From contig JASAND010016601.1 of NCBI GenBank assembly GCA_030248195.1, forward strand, positions 34,288 through 98,287: 64,000 nt of DNA. Reading direction: 5' to 3'. A model generated the notes under the pieces. It did not search any database and was not told the origin of the DNA. It worked only from the letters and a program-made list of their open reading frames with translations. Source of the DNA: Trissonchulus latispiculum (taxonomy: Eukaryota > Nematoda > Enoplea > Enoplida > Ironidae). Shown here piece after piece: positions 46,601 to 58,754 of this stretch (within the stretch, counting starts at the first letter, position 1; every line of letters starts with the position of its first letter). Position numbers and translations under genes: made by a program.

Positions 46601-49600
46601 TATAAGCGTGTGTCTGCTCCCTGATTGACCCATTAGCCAAAGGATTACGGTAGGTAATTTAACAGTCATTTTATTAATTAATTAAAACTTTAATTAGATT
46701 AATGCAAGCAAAAAACTAATTTTTTCTGTTCTTTCCAATGATATAAAAATTGCTGCACATTACATTCCTTCGCATTTTTGTATTACGTAACAATTTTTAT
46801 ATCACTGGAAAGAGCAGAAAAATGCTACAAAGTTTTCAAATTAGTTTTTTAATTGCATTAACCAATGCACTAATGCATTAACCATTAACCAACCACACAT
46901 TGCATTATTAATTAAAGTTATAATTAATTAATACAAATAACTAATAAATTACCTACCTTAGGTAAATCAATAAAGCCTTAGTCGAATGTGCCAATCAGCG
47001 AGCAGACACCTGCTTAATATGAAAGCGTGTAATTAATGGAAAGCGGGACCTCCCCCGGAAGCTACAGGGAGGGGAGGGAGTCCTGAGTTAATGAGCTGTG
47101 GTAGACAGATAGCGAAGTTAGACACTTCTAGAAGTGTCTAGTCATTTTAGACACTTCGCAAAGTGCCTAGACACATTGCGAAAATTTTGTCAGAGTGACG
47201 TTTTTCTGCAATGTGTCTAGGCACTTCGCGAAGCGTCTGACCTTCATTAGACACATGCACAAAATTGCATTTGTCATGAACTATATGACTCCAATCAATT
47301 TATTTGTTGACACAACTGTGGTTCAACTTTCTGAAATTTGAAATTACAAAAACTTTTCAGCCATTACAGAAACAGAAATAACGTCATAAGTAGAGAAAAC
47401 TAGGCAAAATTCAGATTGCGCTTAGATGTAGGGGAAAATGCTGGATATCCTTCTAATTTTAACGTTATCACTTTATAATCTGTATACTTATGCTCATTTC
47501 TTGATTCCTGAAAAGGTACTAAAAGATATACGTATATCATTTCAGATGTTGTCCAGCACAGCTCTGTGGTTCAAAACATTCTGAGCAAGCACTTCAAACT
47601 GCAAAAATTCAGAAAAAGCAATTGAAACTGTTAATTGTAAAAGTTGGTGCTCAGAATTAATGTCAAATCTCTTCAATTCATTGACGCAATTTTTGTGATT
47701 ACAACATATATACATAGAAACTTCATACCGAATTTCAATAATAAATTTGGAAATTTTTGAAATTTAGCACTTTTTGAAAAAATAAGAAATGCTAATTGCT
47801 AACTTAATTAATTTAATCTTGTTGTTTTGACTTTGTTTCAATAGACTGCAGACGAAATGTAAGTATAAGTATATATCCAGTAAAATATGTAAAAACTAAA
47901 CATTTCAAATTTCCGAAAGTTGAACCACAGTTGTGTCAACAAATAAATTGATTGGAGTCATTTTTTATTTTTTCAAAAAGTGCTAAATTTCAAAAAGTTC
48001 CAAATTTATTATTGAAATTCGGTATGAAGTTTCTATGTATGTTGTAATCACAAAAATTGCGTCAATGAATTGAAGAGATTTGACATTAATTCTGAGCACC
48101 AACTTTTGCAATTAACAGTTTCAATTGCTTTTTCTGAATTTTTGCAGTTTGAAGTGCTTGTTCAGAATGTTTTGAACCACAGAGCTGTGCTGGACAACAT
48201 CTGAAATGATATACGTATATCATTTAGTACCTTTTCAGGAATCAAGAAATGAGCATAGTATACAGATTATAAAGTGATAACGTTAAAATTAGAAGGATAT
48301 CCAGCATTTGTCCCTACATCTAAGCGCAATCTGAATTTTGCCTAGTTTTCTCTACTTATGACGTTATTTCTGTTTCTGTAATGGCTGAAAAGTTTTTGTA
48401 ATTTCAAATTTCAGAAAGTTGAACCACAGTTGTGTCAACAAATAAATTGATTGGAGTCATATAGTTCATGACAAATGCAATTTTGTGCATGTGTCTAATG
48501 AAGGTCAGACACTTCGCGAAGTGCCTAGACACATTGCAGAAAAACGTCACTCTGACAAAATTTTCGCAATGTGTCTAGGCACTTTGCGAAGTGTCTAAAA
48601 TGACTAGACACTTCTAGAAGTGTCTAACTTCGCTATCTGTCTACCACAGAGCCAAAGCATACCTGCTAGCAGGCGCGTAGCCAGGGGGGGGGGGGGGCGA
48701 GGGGGGCAAGCCCCCCCCCAAAACGGGGGCTAATGAGAAAGTTTTAACACCAAATAGGAATTCTGATGAATATTCTCAAAAAATTTCGCCTGCGGCCCTA
48801 ATTTTCTGCGAAAATACCTCAAAAATAGCACCTTGCACTTGAAACCGGCCTCCACAGGTTCCATTTCAGCACTAATTTCTGAAAAATTTTGGCTTGCCCC
48901 CCTCCGAAATCGTTTTCTGGCTACGCTAGTGCCTGCTAGTGTAAGAGTATCTTACTCTTATCTACAAATATTAATGTAATCTCACTATATCTCGCAAAGC
49001 ATTTCATTTTTCCAACTTCCGAGTCAGGCCTCAAAGACTATTTCAGACCCATCATATCGTGTGTTATATTTACCTCAAAATCGCACAGGGTAACTCTGGG
49101 GAAATTTCCACTCTCTGTCCACTCTCGACCACGAAATAGATCAGTGAGAATTGTAAAACCATAGAACCAATTCTGGGCTCCAAGGAAGCTGTTCAGGACA
49201 AACAGCTGGCCCATAGCATTAACACCATAGAGAGCTTTTGAGAGTATATACAAGGCAGTGATGTAGCCATTACAGTTATGTCGGCACATGAAACACTGCA
49301 GGCAGAGACCGTGAGAGCCTATCTCCTGCTGAGTCTCCAATGAATCCTGGATGTGTCCGGCGATAGTCTGCGCTGTGGAGGCCCGGGAGTCGGCGTCCAT
49401 CAAACGGGTATCCACAGCCATCTGAGTGATCCCATTGATGTTTAGTCCTGAAAAAAACCAAATAAAAGTAGCAAATTATCATAAATCGAAAAAATTTTGA
49501 AGTTGAACATATAGTCTTCACTTCATTTGGCAACAAACTGTGGTGCTTCATTTATGACAAGCATTACCGAGCTAAGTTACAGTTCAGTTAAATTTTGCCA

Positions 49601-52600
49601 AGATTATATATGACAGCTGGCATACTCTATGTATGTATTATCAATTTGACACATCCTCTGCACGCTAGCGGCTAACCCCATGCAAATTGAACGCCAGTGA
49701 CCCCCTTCGGCAAATTGGTACCCAGACGAAATGGAGGTACGGTTACTAGCTCTAAACTTGCGTTTTAAAGCTCAAAAATACAGTGCGCGAGTGCTGTTTA
49801 GAGCTTTAGAATAGTGCTGGGACCGGTTCCGATTTTTGAAACCGGTTCCGGTTCTTGACTACCGGTTCCGGTCCCGGTTCCGGTTCCGGTTCCGGTTCTA
49901 GCTACCGGTTCCGGTTCCAATTGGTATTTTTGATAAAAAAGCTAAAATCACACGATTTCTTATTTTTTTGGCAATTGCTAGAAAAACTTAATATATTTAA
50001 CTGCACAAAGCTATGAACGTGTTTTTAAACAGTGTTTTTGCTTACTTTTTACTATTTATATACAAATATTTACTGTGAAAAAGATATGGTTTGTTTCATT
50101 TTTACCAATATGTTGTGGAAATTTTAGCTACCAGAGCTTACCAAAATACTAAGTATTCTCAATCTAGATAAACATTTAGCTACTGCCCTTCAGAAAGCGA
50201 ACGTCGCACAGAACTTTCCTCGACCAGTTTCAAGCAGTCCAATAAAATTTGCTTATCGATTCAGCAACTACAGTTACAACATTACAAAGCTTAATCATTG
50301 AAAAAGCAGCTAATCTCATCACGGGGTCGAAGATTTTTTGAGATCGAAAACTGTAACAGAAAACATTGGGGAAAATCGTTGAACGAGAATTAAAACTTTT
50401 CGAGCACTTATGCAGCACACAGGTACAACTAACTTCATACCTTTAAAACCAAAAATTGTATGTTACAATAAATAAAGTCAAGCTGCTAAGTTTTTATTTT
50501 ACATAGAATTTGTTTTAATTTTTGTAGCTGAAATAAACAAATTTGTAACAAAAGAGCGCTGTTCCCTATCAAATCCGAAACCTATATATCGCAAAAAGTA
50601 CTAAAATATGACTATGAAGTATGACAATTTTTAATAGACCATCAAAGGCATTCTTTTTCGGTAGCGATAGCCAATTGCTATTAATTAAATAAGAACGGTA
50701 TCTCAGGGATACTGTTGCTCAGCTTAACCCTTAATCTGGAGTTGCGCCTTCAGTATACTGGTTTGCTTCAGTTGAAGTTTGCACACAAAAATTGCAGAGG
50801 CAACAGCTAAAGCTGGAAGAGTTGCCGTAAAGCATCAAATCCTTAATGCTTACCTTTGTCATCCTTAAAGAAGAGTTAACACTGAATATACCTTAGTTTT
50901 TCTTTTTCTATAACCTTTTCAGAAAACTTAAAACATTGACTGAAAACTATTATTAAAGACATCGTAAAATTGATATCAAATCTTCTGCCATTTACACAAC
51001 AAGTCTTTCAAAAACAAAATTTCATATCTAAATAGAAGTACCAGAATAAAGTTAAATTCCAAATGCTAAATTCAAATTCATAAGAAAATTTTAAAATTTT
51101 ACAAAATAAACCTTGATTGAAGTTTCAAACAGCCAAAATTAACACTAGAACCGGCCGGTTCCAAAAGCCACCGGTTCCGGTTCCGGTTCCGGTTCCGGTT
51201 CCGGTTCTAACAATCCTACCGGTTCCGGTTCCGGTTCCGGTTCTACCGGTTCTTTTGGAACCGGTCCCAGCACTACTTTAGAACGCAGACATTTTTTAGA
51301 GTGAAGGGTCCAATTTGCGGGAGGGGACCAGCAGTTAGTGTGCAGAGGATGTGTCACGTTTTTAATACATAGAGCATATTATGTAATACATATGCCTGTT
51401 GTCATACTCTTTATTATGCACTCTTGATTTTACTCAGTCTGGTGTTGTTAAGCACTGTTGTTTTTGACACAACTGCGCTAGACAGCAGCAAAGCTTGCAT
51501 CAAAGCTCGAACCTGAAGCATTCGCGTAAGACAGATCTATTCCAAGGGCCTTGTCGTGCACAAGTTAAACTTTTAATTCGTTTAACCCTGCATGTGAGTT
51601 AAAATGAACAGTTTAACTCTGCGCGAAAAGGATTGAGTTAATTTAAACTCTTTTAACTCGCTTAACTCGCTGCGCGAAAAGGCCCGCTCCTGAATCTTTT
51701 AAGATAAAAACATTGAACATGTTGCAACTTGCAAGAACTGCATTATCAAAAGAATACTTAATTACCTGAGTACCACTGTGTCATTCCTCTCCAAAAGAAG
51801 CAGGGAATGTAGAACATGAAAGCTTCAATGGCCAGAACAAAGGGAACCCACTGATAGTATCCCACCTGCTTTCCCTGACCCTCTCTTTCGCCGTAGCTCA
51901 TGGGCAATACCTTTGACAGGGGCATAAAGTAGGTATTCTGAACCCAACAGAAATTTTCGGTATACTGTTCCCATGCATCTGTGAACTGGGCCGGTACCCA
52001 GCACTGTATGGGATATCCTACGTACTGTTTGGCACTCACGACGATGGCAAAGGTAAAGATTATGGTACTAGTGTAATGGTAGTTGAGCTTATCGACAAAG
52101 TCATCATCAGATCGAGCATGGAGACCTTTCAGTAAGGCAGCCAGGTAATACAGAAGCATGCTGGGGCCAAGCAACTTCTTCTCCTTATTGAGATAAAGGT
52201 GGCTAAACTTTGTGGAGTGATTGGCGGAAGCTGGGTAGACTGGAAGGCGACGAACGTGATTCAGCCGACCGTACCATTTATAGTTGACATGCTGAAAAGT
52301 AACAAATATTTGTAACCATCCTTCTGTATTTCATACTACGGTATAGTAATAGTACATATATACATTGATCAAAAGTATGTAAGCCCGCTAGGCTTCTCTC
52401 CTTACGTCGTAACGGTGCTCGAATAGAATACAGTAATGACGCCCCGTTCGAGCTGAGATTGAAGAATCATACCCTCTCCCGATAACAGGGTAGTTAACAG
52501 CAAATCAGAGTGTAGGGATAACCTCACCAACCGAGAGAGATGTTACAAAACCTGGAAGTACTTTTCCGTACTTTTCAGACCTGTTTCTGAAATCTGCTTG

Positions 52601-53622
52601 GCTCTCGGCCAATCTCCCTACGAACACGCCTTCCGCAATGACGGAATTACGTGTATTCTGGTCAGAGCACCGTTAGATAAATTCAAAGAGAGAGAAGAGA
52701 TTGTGGTTTACTCGTCTTCTTAATTGGCAGTAGCTTACAAATTCTTGCTAATACTGTACTGACACAGTTATGCTCGCAGTTATACTGTCTCAATTCCAAG
52801 GAGCAGCTAAGGCCCGCCTAATTGGTGAACGTACAATTTGTAAATACTAAAATTCTGATACGCCAGTGACCAGTAAATGTTCAGATTCTGACAGCTCAGT
52901 TGTCCAGTCAGAACAATACAATCAACAGAGTCAGTATGCAACGCGGACAGTTCTCATGTTAATGAATCCACACTAACTGAGCGTGGGTAATTGCAGGATA
53001 TGCTGACATTAACGATGCGTACCAGTATTCAACGCGGACAGTAAATCTTTACGGTTTAACGTTTAAAGTACTAAGTACTCCGCGTTGCATACTAAGTCCT
53101 AATCAACAGCAACGATGTCATAACTCTGAAGACGTGGTGATCGAATAAGCTTTGTCTGTATGTAGTTTTCGTTGCAATTTCTGTTTAACTTAGTGTGGGC
53201 TTTCATAGAAGTGCTATGAAATTTGCTTTCACTATTTGCTATTCAATTTTAATTAATTTGTTGTGAACTTTACTGTGAAAGGCAGGGTTTCAAAAAGGAG
53301 GATAAAATAAAGGAGAAGGATGATGGTCAACACTCAACGTCTATTTTCAGTCCATTCTATCTCTTTTTGTAAACCACTTTTATATTTTTTCTTTGCCGGC
53401 AGTACTGTGTAAGCCGTTACTTTTTAAAATAATGTGAAATTTTACAATAGAATTAAAACAATATTATATATTCCACTTCTGACGAATAAATGTAAAGTGT
53501 ACTTTAAGCTTGCTAATACTTCTCCAGGCTCTTTATGATGATCTCTACTTTAGTCTTACCTCAGGCCAAACCAGATGGAATTGGTTTTTAGTGTTCTGAG
53601 GAGACTCAATGGTTCTATGCAT
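43603..53622 (-). CDS. Innexin (gap-junction/hemichannel subunit)
   Basis: The core is complement(43603-44148, 49074-49447, 51766-52159), 437 residues from ATG 52159 to the stop at 43603. It has four membrane spans, the YYQWVPFVL innexin signature at 101-109, two Cys in loop 1 (C53, C71) and two in loop 2 (C253, C270), [10 protein letters not shown] after the N-terminal helix, and NLFNEKIF before TM4. Borders are clean (donor GAG/GTAAAT at 49074; phase-1 junction 51766 to 49447). The exon runs open upstream to an acceptor at 52291, 44 in-frame codons before ATG 52159. A 21-codon exon at 53560-53622, with ATG, an in-frame upstream stop and donor GAG/GTAAGA, joins it in phase 0. The protein is therefore either 437 aa (canonical) or 502 aa with a 65-residue N-terminal extension. 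ATG 52159 has A at -3 and gives the usual innexin N-terminus, so the upstream part may be leader. The cytoplasmic loop has a Cys cluster (C180, C183, C186, C190). Both core introns are full of foldback transposons. Confidence 0.9.
44502..44800. mobile_element. TTTCAG-word hAT-like element nested in 44232-46246
   Basis: The left end TAGCAATATTTCAGG and the right end CTGAAACATCACTA are roughly inverse, with TTTCAGTTTCAG words between. The flanks GTATGTAG and GTATATAT agree at 6 of 8 positions, so the duplication is only suggestive. Confidence 0.5.
44854..44985 (+). mobile_element. Left end of a CCCGC-word hAT-like element
   Basis: CAGATGGACGCGGGACG followed by CCCGC and GCGGGA words resembles the end plan of 22394-24171. 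I found no right end. Confidence 0.4.
46558..47087. mobile_element. TTAA-flanked foldback with ACACGCTTTCATAT arms
   Basis: TTAACTCGGGTCCC at 46554 and GGGAGTCCTGAGTTAA ending at 47091 are roughly inverse. TTAATTACACGCTTTCATAT and GTGTCTGCTC recur in both arms, as do the GATATAAAAATTG words nearer the centre. It directly adjoins the next hairpin at 47096. Confidence 0.7.
47096..48649. mobile_element. Near-perfect 1.55-kb hairpin, GACACTTCGCGAAG words
   Basis: CTGTGGTAGACAGATAGCG is inverted at the right end. The arms of about 770 bp are almost identical by eye, with a short loop near 47860-47880. The terminal 180 bp repeats TAGACACTTCGCGAAGTG. It is in the innexin intron, so the primary transcript would contain the full hairpin. 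Flanks GAG and AGC give no clear duplication. Confidence 0.88.
48671..48932. mobile_element. GCGTAGCCAG-ended G-tract element
   Basis: GCGTAGCCAGGGGGG on the left is inverted as CTGGCTACGC on the right. CTGCTAG flanks both sides (48663 and 48933), extending to 7 of 8 bases. Long G and C tracts lie next to the left end. It lies in the innexin intron. Confidence 0.7.
49604..51427. mobile_element. CAAGAGT-related element hosting a nested hAT-like insert
   Basis: ACACATCCTCTGCACGCTAG at 49650 is inverted near 51330-51350, with related words outside it (CATACTCT) and a CACTCTTG end near 51420. The central part is occupied by the element 49812-51275. It lies in the innexin intron 49448-51765. Confidence 0.6.
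49812..51275. mobile_element. CCGGTTCC-word hAT-like element with perfect 8-bp duplication
   Basis: TAGTGCTGGGACCGGTTCC is inverted at the right end (GGAACCGGTCCCAGCACTA), and CTTTAGAA flanks both sides (49804-49811 and 51276-51283). The ends are tandem CCGGTT words. The 1.2-kb A/T-rich interior has no usable open frame. Confidence 0.9.
51546..51685. mobile_element. Short GAGTTAAA-word element
   Basis: GGGCCTT on the left and GCGCGAAAAGGCCC on the right enclose TTTAACTC words, a 140-bp relative of 25379-28663. No duplication is seen. It lies in the innexin intron, 80 bp before the acceptor side of the 51766 exon end. Confidence 0.6.
52410..52675. mobile_element. Small foldback with TAACGGTGCTC ends
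   Basis: TAACGGTGCTC, then AGAATACA and GTAAT on the left, are inverted in the same order on the right (ATTACGTGTATTCTG, GAGCACCGTTA). 266 bp. It lies between the innexin exons at 52291 and 53560. Confidence 0.65.
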
Positions 53623-53629
53623 TCGGTGG

Positions 53630-55580
53630 TCTTAACTACATTCACACAAAGAACTATCGCTATAGCTAGTTTTAATTTTAAATTCATGTTAAGCAAATTC
53701 ATGGAATTTTTGCCGACAACAGATAAAAATCTGTCTTGAAGGAAAAGAATTTGGAAGAGGAAAGCTACAAGCTGACGACTGAAGTAAAAGATATGATTAA
53801 ATGTGAGAAGGAGTGACGGGTTAAAAATGAATGAAGCAGAAAGAATAGGAAGACTCTTTGTCAGTCAAAAGTCCACAAGTAACTCCAGAAAATATAGACA
53901 TATTGTTAACATGAGAGTGACAACTTTATGACGTCTCCTTTATGGGAGATCTCTACAAAGAAAGAATGTTATTAAGAGAATGGCTCTGAGTCAAGAGTCC
54001 TACTCTCAGGGGACTGGACAATGTCCCTCTTATTTCCTTTACCCTCAGTTAAGCTTTAGTACCCTTTCAGTACTGAATAGGAAGCTTAATACAGTTAATA
54101 GCTACAAAAGGCCATCCATGACTAAATGAGTGACCAGGCGTCAAGTTTCACTGCCTTCTTTCCAATCATAATTGCTGGCTACTGAACAGAACTATCCCAT
54201 GTAGCTATCTACAAGTTTTATGGTGCATCGAAGTGCAGTTATTGGAAAATTGATGTATACGTATAACTTCTGATGTCATCTGTCAAAGTAAAACATCAAA
54301 ATCTTAACATAATGTTACAAAAGTTACAGAGCTTAGACTGGGAAACGGCTAACCTTATATGAACAAACTTCGAGGTAAAAAAGGAGAACCAAACGAGAGT
54401 TCAGTTAGACTGCTCCTAGATACGGCCTTAATTCTAGTTGGACTTCGCTCCTGCTTTAATTATTCACATGATCACACAGACACAACGTTGTTCTATTAAC
54501 CCAGCCACTTATTTTAATTTAGGCTCTGCAACTTTTCTCAGATATGGTTGTTGATGACATATTCTGCTGGGTTCTGGTTCAGCCTCCCGTTCTTTAATGG
54601 ATTCTGAGTTCAACTTTTATGCCAACAAAGTAATCGTAAGCAATAAAGAGTCAAATGTTTAGGTTACGAAAGTTGAGTCTGTAAAAATCGTAGTGAAATC
54701 GTCAATCGGGAGAAAACCAGAAAACCAAGCATACACACCTCTTATGAACAATCTTCAGTCAATGACAATCAGCAAACTTAGTACTCTACATTGAATTATA
54801 TCGAAAACTTCGGAAAATTTAGATACCAAGTTAAAAAGTACCGTCAAAAGTGCCGCAGGAACTCGAATGGAAAATATACCTTTTTGTAAGCTTCTTTCTA
54901 CGTAGTTCTGCTGCTTCTGTATTGTGTTCATTGAAGAAGACAGCCAAAAATTTATGGTGAGTGTCAAGAACGAAGGGGGTGGGTAGAGTTATGTATGATC
55001 TCAGAAAGTGACTGCTTAACTATAGGGCATCACCAGCAACTAACTGTTGCGTTTGGCCAGGCAAGCCATTTAGTGCACCCATTAATTAATTACGCAAATT
55101 AACTGAAAATTGGCAAAACCTCAGGAGCTTAGGCTTAATTCCATAAAAACTAGAGACATGGGCCAAATGGATGGGCTAAAGTTAACCAAGTAAATGGGCA
55201 GCAATCATTTAGGAATGTGATTCAAAATACATGAAACATTTCAAATGTTTTTCTCGAGATTTTGTTTTTCATAGGTCCTTCTGCCAGAAGGTCACGACAT
55301 CACCGCCTCTTCTATCAGAGGTTGAAGCAACAGCCAGAAAGATCCTGCTACTGTAAGGTTCTACTGCCCTCCGAGAATTGGCATCGTGGGTCCTTATCTG
55401 ATTTAACTGGTACACCACTGGTTATGTGATTAGTTGTCTTCAACTGTTCGCTAGTTGCTGGATCCACCAGCTCCTGAGTGATGGAGCTCGTGGCCTCCGG
55501 TGTTTTCAGTTTGATCCGAAGAGCACATTGAGTAAGGCCATAGTTCTTCGGATGAATCAGTACAAAGCTGGATCTTTAAA
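53630..55580. other. Stretch with no recognised gene
   Basis: A/T-rich, with no open frame that looks conserved and no clear terminal repeats. The innexin promoter may lie here if transcription starts at the 53560-53622 exon. Confidence 0.5.
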
Positions 55581-55720
55581 GCCTTTATGAGATATGGGGA
55601 ACCCTACTGGACCGTGCCGTTTACCCAGAAGGGCAAAGAAGAAAATATGCATCAAAATTGGTTAAAGGAATCATTGTACAACGCATGGGAAAGGTTGTGT
55701 ACAAAGTTCAAGTGGACCAA

Positions 55721-56259
55721 TTTAACTTTATCCCCCCCTAGAACCCCAATTAAACTTTATCCCCCCCAAAATTAAAACCTGCCTAAAAGCACTAATTCAG
55801 TGTCACATTGTGTTTTATTGTATTATTTATTGTATGGCTTCATATTGGAGCCTGATGAATTAAAGAAATCTAAAATTTTAAAAATTTTAACATTTTAACA
55901 TTTTAGTTTGGTAAGGGGGGACCAAGGGGAAACGAATAATTTTTTGAAAAAACATTTGCTGAAAACTTGCATACAGGGGTTTTCGGTGGCGCTGAGCACG
56001 AATCTGACATCCGTTTTTCAATTCAGCTTTTCGTTAGCTCAGTATAGGCTAAACTTGTAAGCTTAACATGTAAGCTTATATACTGAGCTAACGAAACGAA
56101 ATAACTTTATTCAAATTGTGTTCATCTTCTGATGGAACAACTTCTAATGACTACTAAAAGTACGCCAAGTACACATTGTTAACCTTTTACACAAATTTTG
56201 ATTGCTGACCCCATTTTAACTTTATCCCCCCCAGACTAGTTGGGGGGGATAAAGTTAAA
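55721..56259. mobile_element. TTTAACTTTATCCCCCC foldback
   Basis: TTTAACTTTATCCCCCCC at 55721 is inverted at 56240-56259, and a further direct copy lies inside each end (near 55752 and 56217). A second inverted pair, GTTAGCTCAGTATA and its inverse, lies at 56033-56095. Confidence 0.7.
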
Positions 56260-56649
56260 GAGATCCGTTCAAGTTGGGTTGCAGGTTTGGAATCGTCACG
56301 TGGATCAATTGCGTTTCCGGGTAAACGGCGGTGTCCAACCAGGGTTCCCCAACCTCCATATTTTCCCTTCAGAAGATTATCTCATTCAAGAGGCGGCTCT
56401 CCAAGTTTCCCATGGAACCACAACCTGCGGTTTTGCCACCCGTAGCCTTGCCTTGTAGATATTCTATAAGAGACCGCAGACGACCTTTGTGTTTATTGCT
56501 TGTGGTTTCTACTTATCATCTAGTTTGTAAAAACTAATTGTATTTAAAAGCTCATAGACGCACTTATATTTGGAAGTAAAGTATCTTCTTTGATAATTCG
56601 ACAATTTAACTTTAATTTCTATAGGTGAAATTTAATAAGTATTAAAATT

Positions 56650-57655
56650 GCTCCAATTTTATGCAACGCTCGCCTATTGAAATCGCCTATTAAATTGGGA
56701 AAGCCGCCTATTGCCTATTGTAATTTGAAAATTAGTTTTATGCAACAGGGATGGAAACTGTGTCATTATTTCTGACCCATGACCCACTTGACCCATAAGC
56801 TAATTACCCAGACCCAAGGCGACCCATGAAATTTGAAAATTCCGTGACCCAGACCCAAATGACCCAATCGTTTTCGTGACCCAGACCCAGCTGACCCAAG
56901 AATTATCGTGACCCAGACCCAAATGACCCAATAAAATAACTCGACCTTAACGGACTTAACATTATCCTTTTGTTAAGTGGTTTTGAAACGCCGTAACTTT
57001 CTTGATTTTTGAAGTTGGGTAAGAGGTATACCTATACATATTATGTACCTATGTGTATAGTTTGTAGGTTCGAAGCTCCTCAATATTGTCATTTTATTCT
57101 TCTTCAATAATAGTTATTTTACTTGGAAGATCTGATTGGTTGATGTAGCAAAATATTTAAAATTTTAAAATTTTAAAATGTATAGAAGTGTATATGGTTT
57201 TTGTTACGTGAACCGGCGAAAACATAATGGCCGGACAAGTCACAGCTAACTCAACTGATTTCATAGAAGCAATACTAAATTCAATTTAAAACTGGCGCCG
57301 AAGGCGCGAAAAATTTTTAGCAGCGACAATTTTACGTAATTGGAACAAAACCAGATCGTCGAATTTGAAATTTGGTAAGACCCTGTGACCCAGACCCAAA
57401 ATGAAAAAATAAAAATTGCTGACCCAGACCCAAAGTGACCCACAGGCAGCTTGACCCAGACCCACCTTGACCCAAACGGTTTACAAAATTGGTGACCCAA
57501 GACCCAGTGACCCAAGCAAAAATGGCGACCCAAACGACCCATGACCCAGTGACCCATGACCCAGTTTCCATCCCTGTTATGCAACTCTCTGAGCCTATTT
57601 ACCTGTTGCCTATTGGACTTATTGACCTATTGAAATTTTTATGCAACGGGCCCCT
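56650..57655. mobile_element. CCTATTG-word element hosting a hAT-like insert
   Basis: CCTATTG words occur on both sides of the insert 56746-57576, and the right end is TTTTTATGCAACGGGCCCC. TTTATGCAAC is present in the left part too. The left terminus is unclear. Confidence 0.5.
56746..57576. mobile_element. GACCCA-word hAT-like element with perfect 8-bp duplication
   Basis: CAGGGATGGAAACTG and CAGTTTCCATCCCTG are perfect inverse ends. TTATGCAA flanks both sides (56738-56745 and 57577-57584). GACCCAGACCCA words fill both ends. It has no coding capacity and is nested in the CCTATTG element. Confidence 0.92.
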
Positions 57656-57954
57656 GGTTGTAAGCAATCACAAGCCGCTCTCAAACACAGATTATAACTG
57701 TAAAAGGACACTGAACTAGAGATGATAACGAGTCCGAGAACATCCTCGGATAGCCCACAAATTCTGGCCTCGAGGCAAAATCTTCATCTCCAGCTAAATA
57801 GAACTCCAAAACAGAGCCATACAACAGTTTTATTATGGCGTATCAATTGTCTATCAGCACTGCTGATGCCAATTATTTCCAGCAATGGTGGAAGGAGGAA
57901 TGACTCCAAATCATTGGAGAATCAAACCTGTGAAGGCACTGTCCTACTATGATC

Positions 57955-58066
57955 TATGATATATATGAATATATAAATATAAATATAAATATATAAATAT
58001 AAATATAAATATATATATATAAATATATATATAAATATAAATATAAATATATATATGTATATATAC
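57955..58066. repeat. (TATAAA)n-type A/T microsatellite
   Basis: About 110 bp of alternating ATATAA units without interruption by other sequence. Confidence 0.9.
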
Positions 58067-58754
58067 TGTCTAGTTTGCCGGGGAATTAATTCGCCCCTAT
58101 TATTACTATCATTAGTTAAAAATCTAGTGAGTTTGTGGTGAGAAAGAAACGTCACGCATAAACTTAAATATTCAATAAGTAAGCACAAAGGCCATCCATC
58201 CATCCCATATAAAGCAGAAATCTTAAAGTACCAAATTAGGCTTCCTTTTTATTACTCACGGAGGCGCTCAAATCTGTCTTAGCTCTCAGGCTTCTCCACC
58301 AAACTAGGCTAAGTCTACTCATTATTGTTGACATTAATGAAGGTTGATATTAATTTTGCTTCTTCTTCAATATAAAATTTCCCACATAAGAAATGGAAAG
58401 TCAACGGAAAACTTGAAATCATGCAGAATTTCGGCATTGAACTAGATGGAATTATGGAAGTTTTGATGACTGTCGTTTTTCTTCGATAAATCTTTTTGAT
58501 TACTAAAAACTACAATCATATATTTTTGCTTGAAAAAAAACTTTAAATAATGTTTAGTTACATATATCAAACTACCAGAAATTGGCTTACTAAAACATTT
58601 GACAAACGTTTCAATACTTAATGAGTTTTTCTGGAATACATAGAAAGAATATAGGGCCTATTCCAGTCAGTAAGTTCCTTCTTTTGTCGAAATAAAAATA
58701 AGTACAAACTATAGTATATAACCTATCCAAATCAATCTGCCACTATGGCTTATA

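Noticed and set aside
51145..51357. Minus-strand open frame with a Glu-Pro repeat
   Set aside because: It is produced by the CCGGTT word array at the right end of 49812-51275.
52485..52540. Homing-endonuclease-like site (GATAACAGGGTAG, then TAGGGATAAC)
   Set aside because: It gives only partial matches in both places, with no intron or endonuclease frame; most likely chance.
55270..55720. Possible degenerate coding exon upstream of the TTTAACTTTATCC element
   Set aside because: Codon-like composition but stops in every frame and no recognisable domain.
57261..57584. Minus-strand open frame rich in Gly, His and Trp
   Set aside because: It is a translation of the GACCCA word array of the hAT-like element.
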